Translations under genes and position numbers: made by a program | DNA from: Devosia rhodophyticola | GTDB taxonomy: Bacteria; Pseudomonadota; Alphaproteobacteria; Rhizobiales; Devosiaceae | Assembly (NCBI RefSeq): GCF_028816475.1 | Contig: NZ_CP118247.1 | Coordinates: 1,954,001-2,018,000 of the forward strand | DNA length: 64,000 nucleotides | Direction: 5' to 3' | The notes under the pieces: model-generated | The model's input: only the letters and a program-made list of their open reading frames with translations | Database searches by the model: none | Told to the model about the DNA's origin: nothing | Shown here: positions 46,949 to 55,201 of the stretch, piece by piece | How positions within the stretch are numbered: the first letter of the stretch is position 1 | Layout of the letters: every line of letters begins with the position of its first letter

Positions 46949-47899
46949 ATGGACAAGCATAAAATCACCATCCTGGGTATCAATGGCCACATCGGGCATG
47001 CGGCAGCCGAGGCGTTTGCAGCGGCCGGATGGCAGGTGACCGGGTTTGGGCGGAGTAACAGAAAGCCAATCAAAGGCGTTGGTTTCATCAAGGGCGATGC
47101 CGGGCAGAAGGGCGACATCGAGGCGGCGACTGCCGGGGCCGAAGTTGTCTTTAACGGGCTTAACCTGCCGTATGACAAATGGGACAACGGGCGGGCCGAA
47201 GCGCAGTTGGCAACGGTTCTGGCGGCGCTCAAAAATTCGGGCAAGACGCTTCTTTTTCCCGGCAATATCTACAATTTTGCCGCCAGCGACCGGGTGTTGA
47301 CGCCCGAGCTTGCGCAGCATCCTGAAACGGCGCGCGGCGCCATCCGGGTGCGGCAGGAGCAAATGCTGGAGCGGGCAACCGAGGCGGGCGATATACAGGT
47401 CATTATTTTGCGGGCCGGGGATTTTTATGGCCCCAACAACCAAGGCGACTGGTTCGATCAGGCGATGATGATGAATATTGGCAAGGGGCGCCTCCACCAT
47501 ATGGCGGATCTGAGCCTTGGGCACGCCTGGGCCTATCTGCCCGATCTGGGGGCGGCTTTTGTCAAACTGGCAGAGCGGCGTCAAAACCTTAAAAGTTTTG
47601 ATCGGTTTCATTTTGCTGGTCACTACGTCACCCACGGCGCGATGATGGCGGCGATCAAGACAAGTTCGTCGCGGCCCCTGCGGGTGGTGCCGATGCCGTG
47701 GATATTGCTGCGCCTGATGGGCCTTGGCATGCCAATGATCCGCGAAGTGGTCAAGATGCGCTATCTTTGGGACAATCCGATGCGGCTTGAGGACCAGCGG
47801 CTGGTCGACATTCTGGGGTCCGATTTTGGCACCGAGTTCGGGGCGGCTGTGGGGGCAAGCGTCGTGCAATATTTCGCCGAACCTGCCAAGGCGGCTTAG
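46949..47899 (+). CDS. NAD(P)-dependent epimerase/dehydratase-family (atypical SDR) protein
   Basis: 316-aa Rossmann-fold protein. N-terminal dinucleotide-binding pattern ITILGINGHIGHAAAEAFAA, VFNGLNLPYDKW, LLFPGNIYNF and RAGDFYGPNNQGDW are characteristic of extended/atypical short-chain dehydrogenases. No catalytic YxxxK could be placed with confidence. ATG 46949 is chosen at the start of the fold with GGAGCGAGACC upstream; the open frame reaches back into the divergent lysR gene. Probably the target of that LysR regulator. Substrate unknown. Confidence 0.82.
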   Translation: MDKHKITILGINGHIGHAAAEAFAAAGWQVTGFGRSNRKPIKGVGFIKGDAGQKGDIEAATAGAEVVFNGLNLPYDKWDNGRAEAQLATVLAALKNSGKTLLFPGNIYNFAASDRVLTPELAQHPETARGAIRVRQEQMLERATEAGDIQVIILRAGDFYGPNNQGDWFDQAMMMNIGKGRLHHMADLSLGHAWAYLPDLGAAFVKLAERRQNLKSFDRFHFAGHYVTHGAMMAAIKTSSSRPLRVVPMPWILLRLMGLGMPMIREVVKMRYLWDNPMRLEDQRLVDILGSDFGTEFGAAVGASVVQYFAEPAKAA

Positions 47900-48750
47900 G
47901 CAAAACCGAGCTGGGCGCACACTTGTTGGGGCGTCCAGCCGCTCTCGCGCAAACTGGCCAGGCTGGGCGATCCCCTGGATTTGGCCAGTTTGGTGCCGTT
48001 TTCGTCGCGGATCAGGGTGTGAAAATTATAGATCGGGCTGGGTAGGCCCAAAAGAAATTGCAGCAAGATGTGAATGTCGGTGGCCGCTTCCATGTCGCGA
48101 CCACGGGTAACGTGGGTGATGGCCTGGGCGGCATCGTCGACGACAACACTCAAATGATAGGAGGTGGGCGTCTGCTTGCGCTGGAGCACTATATCGCCCC
48201 AACGTTGGGGGCGGGCATAACGGATCTGGGGTCGGTCAAGAGCGCTGGGGCCGACAAGGGTGAAACTGAGGGGGCCGGTCATGGCCATGGCGCGGTCCAT
48301 ATCAAGCCGATATTGGACCGGTTCGCCGCGCCCGAACTTTGCGGCAATGTCATCCTGGTTCAGGTGTCGGCAATTACCAGCGTAAAGCGGGGCGCCATCG
48401 GGATCGGTGCCGCTGGCGTGAGCGGCTATGGTTCGGCGGCTGCAAAAGCAGGGATAGAGTAGTTGGAGGGCCCGCAACTGGTCGGCGGCGGCGCTATAAT
48501 GCGCAAAACGCTGGCTTTGGCGCCAGACGGGGGTGGGCCAGTCCAGACCCAGCCATGCCAGATCACGCAACATGGCCGCGTCAAATTCGGGTTTACAGCG
48601 TTCAAGGTCGATGTCTTCGATCCGCAGCAGGACGCGCCCGCCCAACTGACTGGCGGCCTGCCAGGTAAAAAGGGCAGAATAGGCATGGCCCAGATGCAGC
48701 AGGCCATTGGGGCTGGGCGCAAAGCGCAGAAGTGGTAGATTTGCCGACAT
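47896..48750 (-). CDS. gluQ: Glutamyl-Q tRNA(Asp) synthetase
   Basis: Paralogue of glutamyl-tRNA synthetase that lacks the anticodon-binding domain and attaches glutamate to queuosine in tRNA(Asp). 284 aa. RFAPSPNGLLHLGHAYSAL (HIGH motif), LRIEDIDLERC, the zinc-binding YPCFCSRRTI with CRHL, and the KMSKS-like KLAKSRG near the end. It is convergent with the epimerase gene (four-base overlap) and divergent from alkA. Confidence 0.94.
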   Translation of the reverse strand: MSANLPLLRFAPSPNGLLHLGHAYSALFTWQAASQLGGRVLLRIEDIDLERCKPEFDAAMLRDLAWLGLDWPTPVWRQSQRFAHYSAAADQLRALQLLYPCFCSRRTIAAHASGTDPDGAPLYAGNCRHLNQDDIAAKFGRGEPVQYRLDMDRAMAMTGPLSFTLVGPSALDRPQIRYARPQRWGDIVLQRKQTPTSYHLSVVVDDAAQAITHVTRGRDMEAATDIHILLQFLLGLPSPIYNFHTLIRDENGTKLAKSRGSPSLASLRESGWTPQQVCAQLGFA

Positions 48751-48779
48751 CGAATCCTTCCTTCAAAGATCGGTCTAGC

Positions 48780-49436
48780 ATGGTTCAAACACTGCCGACA
48801 CGGCTCGATACCCAAGAGGCGCTGGCGCTGCATATTGATCGTTTGGTGACATGTGATCCGCGACTGGCCGCGGTGCGGGCGGTTGCGGGCGCGGTTGATC
48901 CGCGGGTCAGCCCACGCGGTTTTTCGGGCATGGCCAAGGTGATTTGCGGCCAGCAATTGTCGGTGGCGAGCGCTCGGGCGATCTGGTCGCGGTTTGAAGC
49001 GCTCGCCGGGGCGACCGAGCCGCACAGTTTTCTGGCACTGAGCGAAGAGACGGTGCGGGCCACCGGCTTTTCGGCGGGGAAGTTTCGAACCGTGCGGGTG
49101 ATTGCCGAAGCCATCACGGCAGGAGATCTGGATTTTGAGGCGTTGGAAACGCTCCAAATTGACAAGGCGATTGCGGTGTTGACGGCGCTCAAGGGGATCG
49201 GGCCGTGGACGGCTGAAATCTACATGATGTTTTGTGCAGGACATTCTGACGTTTTTCCGGCTGGTGATCTGGCGCTGCAAAAGGCCGTGGAGCACGGATT
49301 AAAACTCAATTCCCGGCCCACCAGCGCTGAACTTTATGTAATCGCGGCGCTCTGGACGCCACATCGGGCCGCAGCTGCGCTATTATTCTGGCGCTATTTT
49401 GCCGCGATCAAGGAGCGGGATGGGGTCGCACTATAG
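48780..49436 (+). CDS. alkA: DNA-3-methyladenine glycosylase II (AlkA/HhH-GPD family)
   Basis: Base-excision repair glycosylase for alkylated purines, 218 aa. GMAKVICGQQLSVASARAIWSRF near residue 50, RTVRVIAEAI and the helix-hairpin-helix IGPWTAEIYMMFC, followed by the catalytic Asp region DVFPAGDLALQKAV. No N-terminal Ada-like or beta domain, so it is the short form. ATG 48780 is preferred to the in-frame 48732, which lies within the gluQ 5' end. Confidence 0.92.
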   Translation: MVQTLPTRLDTQEALALHIDRLVTCDPRLAAVRAVAGAVDPRVSPRGFSGMAKVICGQQLSVASARAIWSRFEALAGATEPHSFLALSEETVRATGFSAGKFRTVRVIAEAITAGDLDFEALETLQIDKAIAVLTALKGIGPWTAEIYMMFCAGHSDVFPAGDLALQKAVEHGLKLNSRPTSAELYVIAALWTPHRAAAALLFWRYFAAIKERDGVAL

Positions 49437-49517
49437 AGTTTGGAAATCGGGGGTGGGGTTGCCAAGGTGCTGCGGCGCTGGCACTTGGAAAGCACTACCA
49501 CCAAACTGGACGGATAA

Positions 49518-50189
49518 ATGCCCAAACTTTCAGGTCCGATGATGCCGCCGCTTTCGGGTGGTGACCCCAAACAGGCGGTCATTTTGCTGCACGGCTATGG
49601 CTCGGATGGCAATGATCTGATCGGGCTGGCGCCGCATTGGCGCGACATGCTGGCTGACGCTGTATTTATCGCGCCCAACGCGCCCGAGCAGGTGCCGGGC
49701 CACCCGTCGGGGTATCAGTGGTTTGCCCCTGATTTTGAAGCGGACAGCATTGCCATGCGCCAAAAGGGTCTGCATGCGGCAGCGCCTGTGCTGGGCGAAT
49801 TTCTGAGCGATTTTTGGACCCAGTCGGGGCTTGGTGCCCAGGATACGATTTTGGCCGGTTTCAGCCAGGGGGCGATGATGGCGTTGCATTTCGGCCTGTC
49901 GCTGCCCGAGCCGCTGATGGGCGTGCTTGCCTTTTCGGGCCTTTTCCAGCCCGCCGACAATTTTGGTGCCGAAAATCTGCCCAAGCCGCCGGTGGCCATT
50001 GTTCATGGTGATATGGACACGGTTGTGCCGTTTTCGCTGGGCGAGGCGGCAGCGGCAACGCTGACCAAGGCCGGTTATGCGGTCAAATTTCACAATTCGG
50101 CTGGTGTCGGGCACGGGATTGCCCCGGACGGGCTGGCCTTTGCCGCCGATTTCATCGGTGGGATCATCCCAAACAAGAAACAACGATAA
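49518..50189 (+). CDS. Phospholipase/carboxylesterase family alpha/beta hydrolase
   Basis: 223-aa alpha/beta hydrolase of the acyl-protein-thioesterase-like carboxylesterase family. ILLHGYGSDGNDLIG holds the oxyanion loop, the nucleophile is the Ser of LAGFSQGAMMALH, the acid is Asp in VHGDMDTVVPF and the base is His in GVGHGIAPDG. Substrate unknown. It stands alone between alkA and the HNH gene. Confidence 0.92.
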   Translation: MPKLSGPMMPPLSGGDPKQAVILLHGYGSDGNDLIGLAPHWRDMLADAVFIAPNAPEQVPGHPSGYQWFAPDFEADSIAMRQKGLHAAAPVLGEFLSDFWTQSGLGAQDTILAGFSQGAMMALHFGLSLPEPLMGVLAFSGLFQPADNFGAENLPKPPVAIVHGDMDTVVPFSLGEAAAATLTKAGYAVKFHNSAGVGHGIAPDGLAFAADFIGGIIPNKKQR

Positions 50190-50244
50190 ATCATTGTAAT
50201 CCCGCTTCACAGCCACGTCACAAAAGGCTTAGAATATAGGGGCT

Positions 50245-50283
50245 ATGGACCTACTCGATTCCCGTTCCGGGAGCCTCAAGTGA
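50245..50283 (+). other. Possible 12-codon leader ORF upstream of HNH gene
   Basis: ATG 50245, preceded by TATAGGGGCT, opens a 12-codon frame (MDLLDSRSGSLK) that ends in TGA overlapping the GTG start of the HNH gene (GTGA at 50280-50283). This may couple translation, or may be chance. Confidence 0.3.
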
Positions 50284-50837
50284 CTATCCATGTGTCGCCT
50301 GAGTCCTGTCCCGCTCTAGTATTGAACGCCGACTTCCGGCCGCTCAGTTACTATCCCTTGTCGCTATGGTCGTGGCAGGACGCCATCAAGGCTGTGTGCC
50401 TGGATCGGGTCAATATCGTTTCGGAATATGATCTGAAAATTCATAGTCCCAGCTTTGAAATGAAGCTGCCCAGCGTTATTTCGCTGCGCGAATATATCAA
50501 GCCGGCGCGGCATCCCGCTTTTACGCGGTTCAATGTATTTCTGCGTGATCGCTTCCAGTGCCAATATTGCGGGACGCGCGAGGATCTGACGTTTGATCAC
50601 GTCATTCCGCGATCCAAGGGCGGGCTGACCACGTGGGAAAATGTGGTGGCGGCTTGTGCGCCGTGCAATTTGCGCAAAGCCAATCGCATGCCCGCCGACA
50701 TCAGGATGTTTCCGCGGCAGGCGCCTTATCATCCGACGGTGCATGATTTGCACAATAATGGCCGGGCCTTCCCGCCCAACCATTTGCACCAGAGTTGGCT
50801 CGATTATCTCTATTGGGATATCGAACTGGAGCCTTGA
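50280..50837 (+). CDS. HNH endonuclease family protein
   Basis: 185-aa HNH nuclease. A zinc-binding CxxC pair (FQCQYCGTRE) is followed by the catalytic DHVIPRSKGGLTTWENVVAAC and CAPCNLRK with the second CxxC. N-terminal part (PALVLNADFRPLSYYPLSLW) is typical of the chromosomal HNH proteins widespread in alphaproteobacteria; they are thought to act in DNA metabolism but are poorly studied. GTG 50280 has GGGAG at eight bases. Confidence 0.92.
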   Translation: MTIHVSPESCPALVLNADFRPLSYYPLSLWSWQDAIKAVCLDRVNIVSEYDLKIHSPSFEMKLPSVISLREYIKPARHPAFTRFNVFLRDRFQCQYCGTREDLTFDHVIPRSKGGLTTWENVVAACAPCNLRKANRMPADIRMFPRQAPYHPTVHDLHNNGRAFPPNHLHQSWLDYLYWDIELEP

Positions 50838-51376
50838 TCGGGACTGGGGTTTGCCAGAGCTGCGAGCAGGGAATCGGCGCGTTCGCTCACTGAAACTCTG
50901 GAGAGTTTGATGATCTGGTAGCCAAGGGCCGGATAGGCCGTGTACAGGCTTTGATATTCCTTGAGGGCGACATCAAACCCATGTTGGCGTTCGGCATCGG
51001 TGACGTAGATTTCGGGCCATGGCGGGATCAGAAAGACGCGGTGGTGATAGCGGTGATCGTGCTGCATTTGATTGAAAACTGTTTCGTCGCCCGAAGCCTT
51101 CAAGGCGACCGCCGCATCGATCATACCACGATCAAAAAACACACAGCCTGAATGGCTTTTTGCCAGTTGGCGGTCTGCCAGTGCCATGGCGACGGCGCGC
51201 CGAGAAAAGGCTTTTGGGTCTATCCATGGCAGGGCCGCGCCATCGCCGGCTTATTCCTCGATAACGATACGGCGGCCAGGTTCAGGCACGGTGCTGAACC
51301 CGCGGGCGGCCAGTTCGGCAAGAAGCGTTGATTTTCCGCCGCCCGAGCAACCTGAAATGACAACGAAGCGGTTCAA
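50810..51376 (-). pseudogene. AAA-family ATPase (AAA_28-like) with an in-frame TAA
   Basis: Predicted P-loop ATPase. From TTG 51376 (AGGA just upstream) the frame gives FVVISGCSGGGKSTLLAEL with a Walker A, then FSTVPEPGRRIVIEE and a TAA at 51251-51253. The same frame continues GDGAALPWIDPKAFSRRAV and then CVFFDRGMIDAAVAL to a stop at 50810. The whole would be 188 aa, the usual length of this family, so a single substitution (for example CAA or GAA to TAA) separates it from an intact gene. The downstream part can also start at ATG 51187 but would lack the Walker A. Function of the family is not established. Confidence 0.75.
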
Positions 51377-51398
51377 GAATTCCTCGTGAAAGTCTCGA

Positions 51399-51911
51399 TC
51401 AAGCGGTGCGGTTGTGGCGGTATTGGGCCAACATGGAAATGCCGATCAGGGCAACGCACATGGCCGAGATTATGGCATTGTAGCCGGCCAGCGTAATGCC
51501 GAGAAAGCTGAACTGGACCTGATCGCAGGGCACCAGATGGGCTGCATTGAGGTTCGAAAGTGCATCGAACGTTGTTGTTTCTCCGGTGCCGGTACAAGCG
51601 GTGGGGCCGGGCCAGAAGCCATATTCGACCCCGGCATGATAGCCGCCCATGAAGGTGCTCCAGACGAAAATGGCACCGACGATGGCCATGGCGATATACC
51701 AGACAGGCAGCGGCAGGCGGTTCCAGATCAAAAGGATCAGCCCCAGGATCGGCAGGCCCCAATAATAGGCCATGCGCTGTTCAAGACACAGCTCGCACGG
51801 CACCAGCCCGAACAATTGCGAGGTCCAGGCGCCCGCGATGGTCAAAAGTGCGAGCACAAAGGCGAGTGCTGCGGATTTCTTGTCGAGGGGGGCGAATAGC
51901 GAGGTGGACAT
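51399..51911 (-). CDS. dsbB: Disulfide bond formation protein DsbB
   Basis: Inner-membrane oxidase that regenerates DsbA using quinone. 170 aa, four membrane helices. The first Cys pair is in GLVPCELCLEQRMAYYWG and the second pair in GPTACTGTGE and LVPCDQVQF. ATG 51911 fits the family start; the frame opens at 51992. With TlpA it gives two separate periplasmic thiol systems in the window. Confidence 0.92.
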   Translation of the reverse strand: MSTSLFAPLDKKSAALAFVLALLTIAGAWTSQLFGLVPCELCLEQRMAYYWGLPILGLILLIWNRLPLPVWYIAMAIVGAIFVWSTFMGGYHAGVEYGFWPGPTACTGTGETTTFDALSNLNAAHLVPCDQVQFSFLGITLAGYNAIISAMCVALIGISMLAQYRHNRTA

Positions 51912-51988
51912 GGGGAAGCCTTTAGGAGTGACGCTGGTCGTCCTTACTGTGGGTAGGTGCGAATGGCCAGCGTTCAACCGATATGTGA

Positions 51989-52831
51989 TCAATTATCGCC
52001 GGGCAGGGCGATGCCGAGGGATCTGCGCAGGGCGATGGCATTGGCGGGGGCGTGCAGTTTGTCCTCGTGGACGAAATAGGCAAAAACGGGAAATTCCTGC
52101 TCGGCCCAGTTCGACATCACGGCGGCCCAATCAGCAATATCCTGTTGGCCATAGCCGGATGCCCCTTCGTAGGCGGGGCCTTGCAGGCGACAATAGACGA
52201 AATCGGCGGTACGCAAGCGTTTTGGCTGTTCGGCGACATCGGCCAATACCAGCGCCACATTGTGTTCGGCGAACAGGTTGAAGATTTCCTCGGTATAAAA
52301 GGCAGCGTTGCGCACTTCGATGGCGTGGCGGATCGGCACGTCGGCGCTTGTTTCGAGAAAAGGCTCGGTTTTCAGCCGGCCATCGGCCTTTTTGGCCAGC
52401 GCCACATAGTCGGGCAATGATTTGGGCAGCATGGCGATAAAGTTGGTCAGCACGCCGAGATCAAAGCTGAGGTTGGGGGGCAACTGCCAGACGAACGGTC
52501 CCAGTTTCCCGCCCAGTGCCAACGGACCCGAGGCAAAGAAATTGGCCAGCTCGGCTTCGCAGTTCTTGAGCCGCTTGATGTGGGTGACCAGTTGCGGGCC
52601 CTTGATCGAAAATACAAAGCCGTCGCGCGATTCGTCGGCCCATTTGGCAAAACTGGCGGGCTTTTGGTTGGCCCTGAAGGTGGCGTTGATTTCGATGCTG
52701 CCGAGCAGGGAGGAGGCGTAGGCCAGTTCTTTTTTCTGCACCAGCCCGTCGGGATAAAATTCACCGCGCCAAGGGGCATAGACCCAGCCGGCGGTTCCAG
52801 TGCGCACATTTTCCAGTTTGCTCATCGCCAT
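51989..52831 (-). CDS. DUF72 domain-containing protein
   Basis: 280-aa DUF72 protein (TIM-barrel-like, YecE type). Conserved are RTGTAGWVYAPWRGEFYP near the N-terminus, IEINATFRANQKPASFAKW, FSIKGPQLVTHIKRL and FAYFVHEDKLHAPANA at the end. Function unknown. Start at 52831, or ATG 52825 six bases later. Confidence 0.88.
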   Translation of the reverse strand: MAMSKLENVRTGTAGWVYAPWRGEFYPDGLVQKKELAYASSLLGSIEINATFRANQKPASFAKWADESRDGFVFSIKGPQLVTHIKRLKNCEAELANFFASGPLALGGKLGPFVWQLPPNLSFDLGVLTNFIAMLPKSLPDYVALAKKADGRLKTEPFLETSADVPIRHAIEVRNAAFYTEEIFNLFAEHNVALVLADVAEQPKRLRTADFVYCRLQGPAYEGASGYGQQDIADWAAVMSNWAEQEFPVFAYFVHEDKLHAPANAIALRRSLGIALPGDN

Positions 52832-52929
52832 GCCTCCGTTTGAGGGGCATTGTCGGAGAAAGTGCGGCGATTGTCAGGTGAAAATTGGTGGCGAGGGCGC
52901 TGTGTCTTTCTGATCGGGCGACGCTGGCA

Positions 52930-53589
52930 TCAGGATCGTGGTGAGATCCAGCGCTGGCGCCTTTCGTATGTCCCTTGTAGCGCCAGAACCGCCAAGGCAA
53001 TCAGTCCATAAAAGCAGGCGATGACCAGCAGGACTTCGAGCGCCTTATAGGTTTCCGAAATGATGGTCGTGGATGCCGCTGTCAACTCGTCAATGGCGAC
53101 GAGGCTGGCCAGCGAACTGCCCTTGACCATCTGGATGGCATTGGAAAACAGAGCCGGGGAAGCCGCGGCATAGGCTTGCGGGGCCATGACCTTGAACTGG
53201 GTGGCCACCGGCCGCAGCCCAAGGGCACGCGCCGCGTCCATCTGTCCCGGCGCAATGCTCTCGTATCCGGACCGCAGAAATTCGAGATTGTAGGCGGTGG
53301 AAGAAAAGGTCAGCCCGATCAACGCCGAGGGCAGCGGATCGAGATAGATGCCAAATCGAGGCAGCCCGTAATATAGCGCAAACAGCAGGGCCAGAACCGG
53401 GGCGGCGCGGGCAAAGAAGCTGTAACCGATGATGAGGCCACGAAGCCGTCCGCGGGGGCGCTGCATATATATGGCCATGGGCAGGGCCAAAATGTTTGAG
53501 CCGACGATGACGACCACCGAGATAAAAATTGTTGTGCCAAGGGCACGGATCAACAGCCCCTGATAGTAGGGATCGAACACAAAGCTCAT
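52930..53589 (-). CDS. Polar amino acid ABC transporter permease (HisM-like)
   Basis: One of two permeases of a polar amino acid importer, 219 aa, about five helices. The EAA loop region reads GQMDAARALGLRPVATQFKVMAPQA. SVVVIVGSNILALPMAIYMQR and FSSTAYNLEFLRSGYESI are typical of HisM/GlnP permeases. Its ATG (53589) overlaps the end of the next permease gene (53586), a co-translation sign. No ATPase gene accompanies the cluster (53-55 kb), so one must be supplied from elsewhere. Confidence 0.9.
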   Translation of the reverse strand: MSFVFDPYYQGLLIRALGTTIFISVVVIVGSNILALPMAIYMQRPRGRLRGLIIGYSFFARAAPVLALLFALYYGLPRFGIYLDPLPSALIGLTFSSTAYNLEFLRSGYESIAPGQMDAARALGLRPVATQFKVMAPQAYAAASPALFSNAIQMVKGSSLASLVAIDELTAASTTIISETYKALEVLLVIACFYGLIALAVLALQGTYERRQRWISPRS

Positions 53590-54236
53590 AGCCGCGCTCC
53601 CTGTCGTCGCTCGTTGAACACCAACAGCGGCATGACGATCACAATGTAGAGTCCCACAGCTATGGACAGGAACAGGAAGGGCGCATTGCTTGCAGCGATC
53701 GCCTGCTTGGTCACATACATGATTTCACTCACCGAGACCGCAGAGGCGATCGAGATGCGCTTGATGGTGCCAATGGCATAGGTGATCCATCCCTTGCGGG
53801 CGATGGGGAGCATTTGGGGCAGGATGACGAGGAGATAGGCCTTCCATGGCCGCAGGCCGAGCGCCCTGGCTGCTTCGAACTGTCCGTTGCTGACGGCACC
53901 CAGTGCGCCCTTGAACACCTGGTAGTCGTAGGCGATGCCCACCAGTCCAAATGCCAGAATGGTGGAGCCAACGGGGCCGAATTGCAGCCCCAGTTGCCGC
54001 CCGCCGAAGTAGAAGAAAAACAGGATCACCAGCTCTGGAATGGAGCGGAAAAATCCACTGAACATCTCGATGCAGCGGCGTACCCACTTGTTGCCATCTC
54101 GATTGGTCATGGCCAGCATCAAGCCGAAGACGGCGGAGATTGCAAAAATCACCGCCGCCAGGCCGAGCGTCAACACCGCTGCCCAGATCAGCCGAGGCAT
54201 CCACGCCAAGGCAAGGTCAAGCGGCGTGATGGTCAT
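53586..54236 (-). CDS. Polar amino acid ABC transporter permease (HisQ-like)
   Basis: Second permease, 216 aa. EAA loop QFEAARALGLRPWKAYLLVILPQ; FGLVGIAYDYQVFKGALGAV and FRSIPELVILFFFYFG are characteristic. ATG 54236 is two bases before the stop of the upstream binding-protein gene on this strand. With 52930 and 54239 it makes an SBP-permease-permease operon. Confidence 0.9.
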   Translation of the reverse strand: MTITPLDLALAWMPRLIWAAVLTLGLAAVIFAISAVFGLMLAMTNRDGNKWVRRCIEMFSGFFRSIPELVILFFFYFGGRQLGLQFGPVGSTILAFGLVGIAYDYQVFKGALGAVSNGQFEAARALGLRPWKAYLLVILPQMLPIARKGWITYAIGTIKRISIASAVSVSEIMYVTKQAIAASNAPFLFLSIAVGLYIVIVMPLLVFNERRQGARL

Positions 54237-54238
54237 GC

Positions 54239-55048
54239 TTATTCTGCCGCTGACCAGTCGATTGATGCGCCAAACCATTTTTCGGCCAGCCCTTGCAGGG
54301 TGCCGTCATTTCGCCACGTGACGAACAAAGAATCAATTTCGTCGGCAAGGGGTTTGTTTTTGGCACTGACCGCTACCGACTGGGTAATGGTGGCGAGAAG
54401 ATCGTCGATCACTACAACGCCATTGAGCTTGCCCGATTTGACCAGATAGTTCGGTCCCAGGAAATCGTGTGCGGCAAAATCAATGCGTCGGTTGGCCAGA
54501 TCGAGGAAGAGTTCAGTGGCGCCAGGATATTCGCGCGTTTCGGTCACGCAGTCGGCGGGCAGATTTTCCATTGCCACCTTCTGGAAGGTACCGCCGCGCA
54601 CCGAGCCCATGACTTTGCCACATACGGTCTCCCAGCCGGTGATATCGGCACTGTCCTCGCGCCGCGTTACGGCAACGCCGTTCACGATATAGGGCGAGAG
54701 CAGAAAAAAGTCGGTGGAGGCCAGGCGCTCGGGCGTCCGGGTGACGCCGGATGCGATGATGTCGAACTGCCCAGAGGCCAGACCCGGCAGCAGGCCGGCA
54801 AAATCAAGCTGCTCGAATTTGACCTCGACCCCCAGTGCATCGGCAATCGCGGTGGCGACGTCGATGTCGAAACCTTCAAGTTCGCCGGTGGGCCCGGTCA
54901 TGCTGAATGGGGGCGCGGAACCGGACGTGCCAATGGTCAATGTATCAGCGCTCACGAGACCGGCCTTGAAATCCTGCGCCATGGTCGGCATCGCTGTCAG
55001 GACACTTACTGCCACGATGGCAGACGTTACAATTTTGGTAAACTTCAT
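54239..55048 (-). CDS. Polar amino acid ABC transporter substrate-binding protein (SBP_bac_3)
   Basis: Periplasmic receptor of 269 aa. Signal peptide IVTSAIVAVSVLTAMPTMAQ. Mature protein shows TIGTSGSAPPFSMTGPTGELEGFDIDVATAIA-type sequence (core GELEGFDIDVATAIADALG), QLDFAGLLPGLASGQFDII and GVTRTPERLASTDFF, typical of SBP_bac_3. First gene of the operon running to 52930; divergent from the NMT1-like gene across a region with two palindromes. Ligand unknown. Confidence 0.92.
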   Translation of the reverse strand: MKFTKIVTSAIVAVSVLTAMPTMAQDFKAGLVSADTLTIGTSGSAPPFSMTGPTGELEGFDIDVATAIADALGVEVKFEQLDFAGLLPGLASGQFDIIASGVTRTPERLASTDFFLLSPYIVNGVAVTRREDSADITGWETVCGKVMGSVRGGTFQKVAMENLPADCVTETREYPGATELFLDLANRRIDFAAHDFLGPNYLVKSGKLNGVVVIDDLLATITQSVAVSAKNKPLADEIDSLFVTWRNDGTLQGLAEKWFGASIDWSAAE

Positions 55049-55121
55049 GTTGGGCTCCTTTGCTCTCGACTTGCCAAGCTGCCTTTCAGCCTATACGCTT
55101 TTAAAAGATAAAAAAAGCTCA

Positions 55122-55136
55122 AAGTATGCAATACTT
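55122..55136. promoter_or_regulatory. Palindrome AAGTAT-GCA-ATACTT in divergent promoter
   Basis: Six-base arms with a three-base spacer, between the divergently transcribed amino acid SBP gene (minus) and NMT1-like gene (plus). A candidate operator; the binding regulator is unknown. Confidence 0.4.
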
Positions 55137-55145
55137 AGTATTATG

Positions 55146-55164
55146 TTGCTCAAAAATTGAGCAA
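55146..55164. promoter_or_regulatory. Palindrome TTGCTCAA-AAA-TTGAGCAA in divergent promoter
   Basis: Perfect eight-base arms with a three-base spacer, 38 bp upstream of the NMT1-like ATG. Good candidate operator for the divergent pair. It does not resemble the GTATATCGATATAC motif linked to the LacI-type regulator. Confidence 0.5.
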
Positions 55165-55201
55165 ATTAGCACTACGTTCCCTGTATCGGTAGAATTAAAG
55201 C

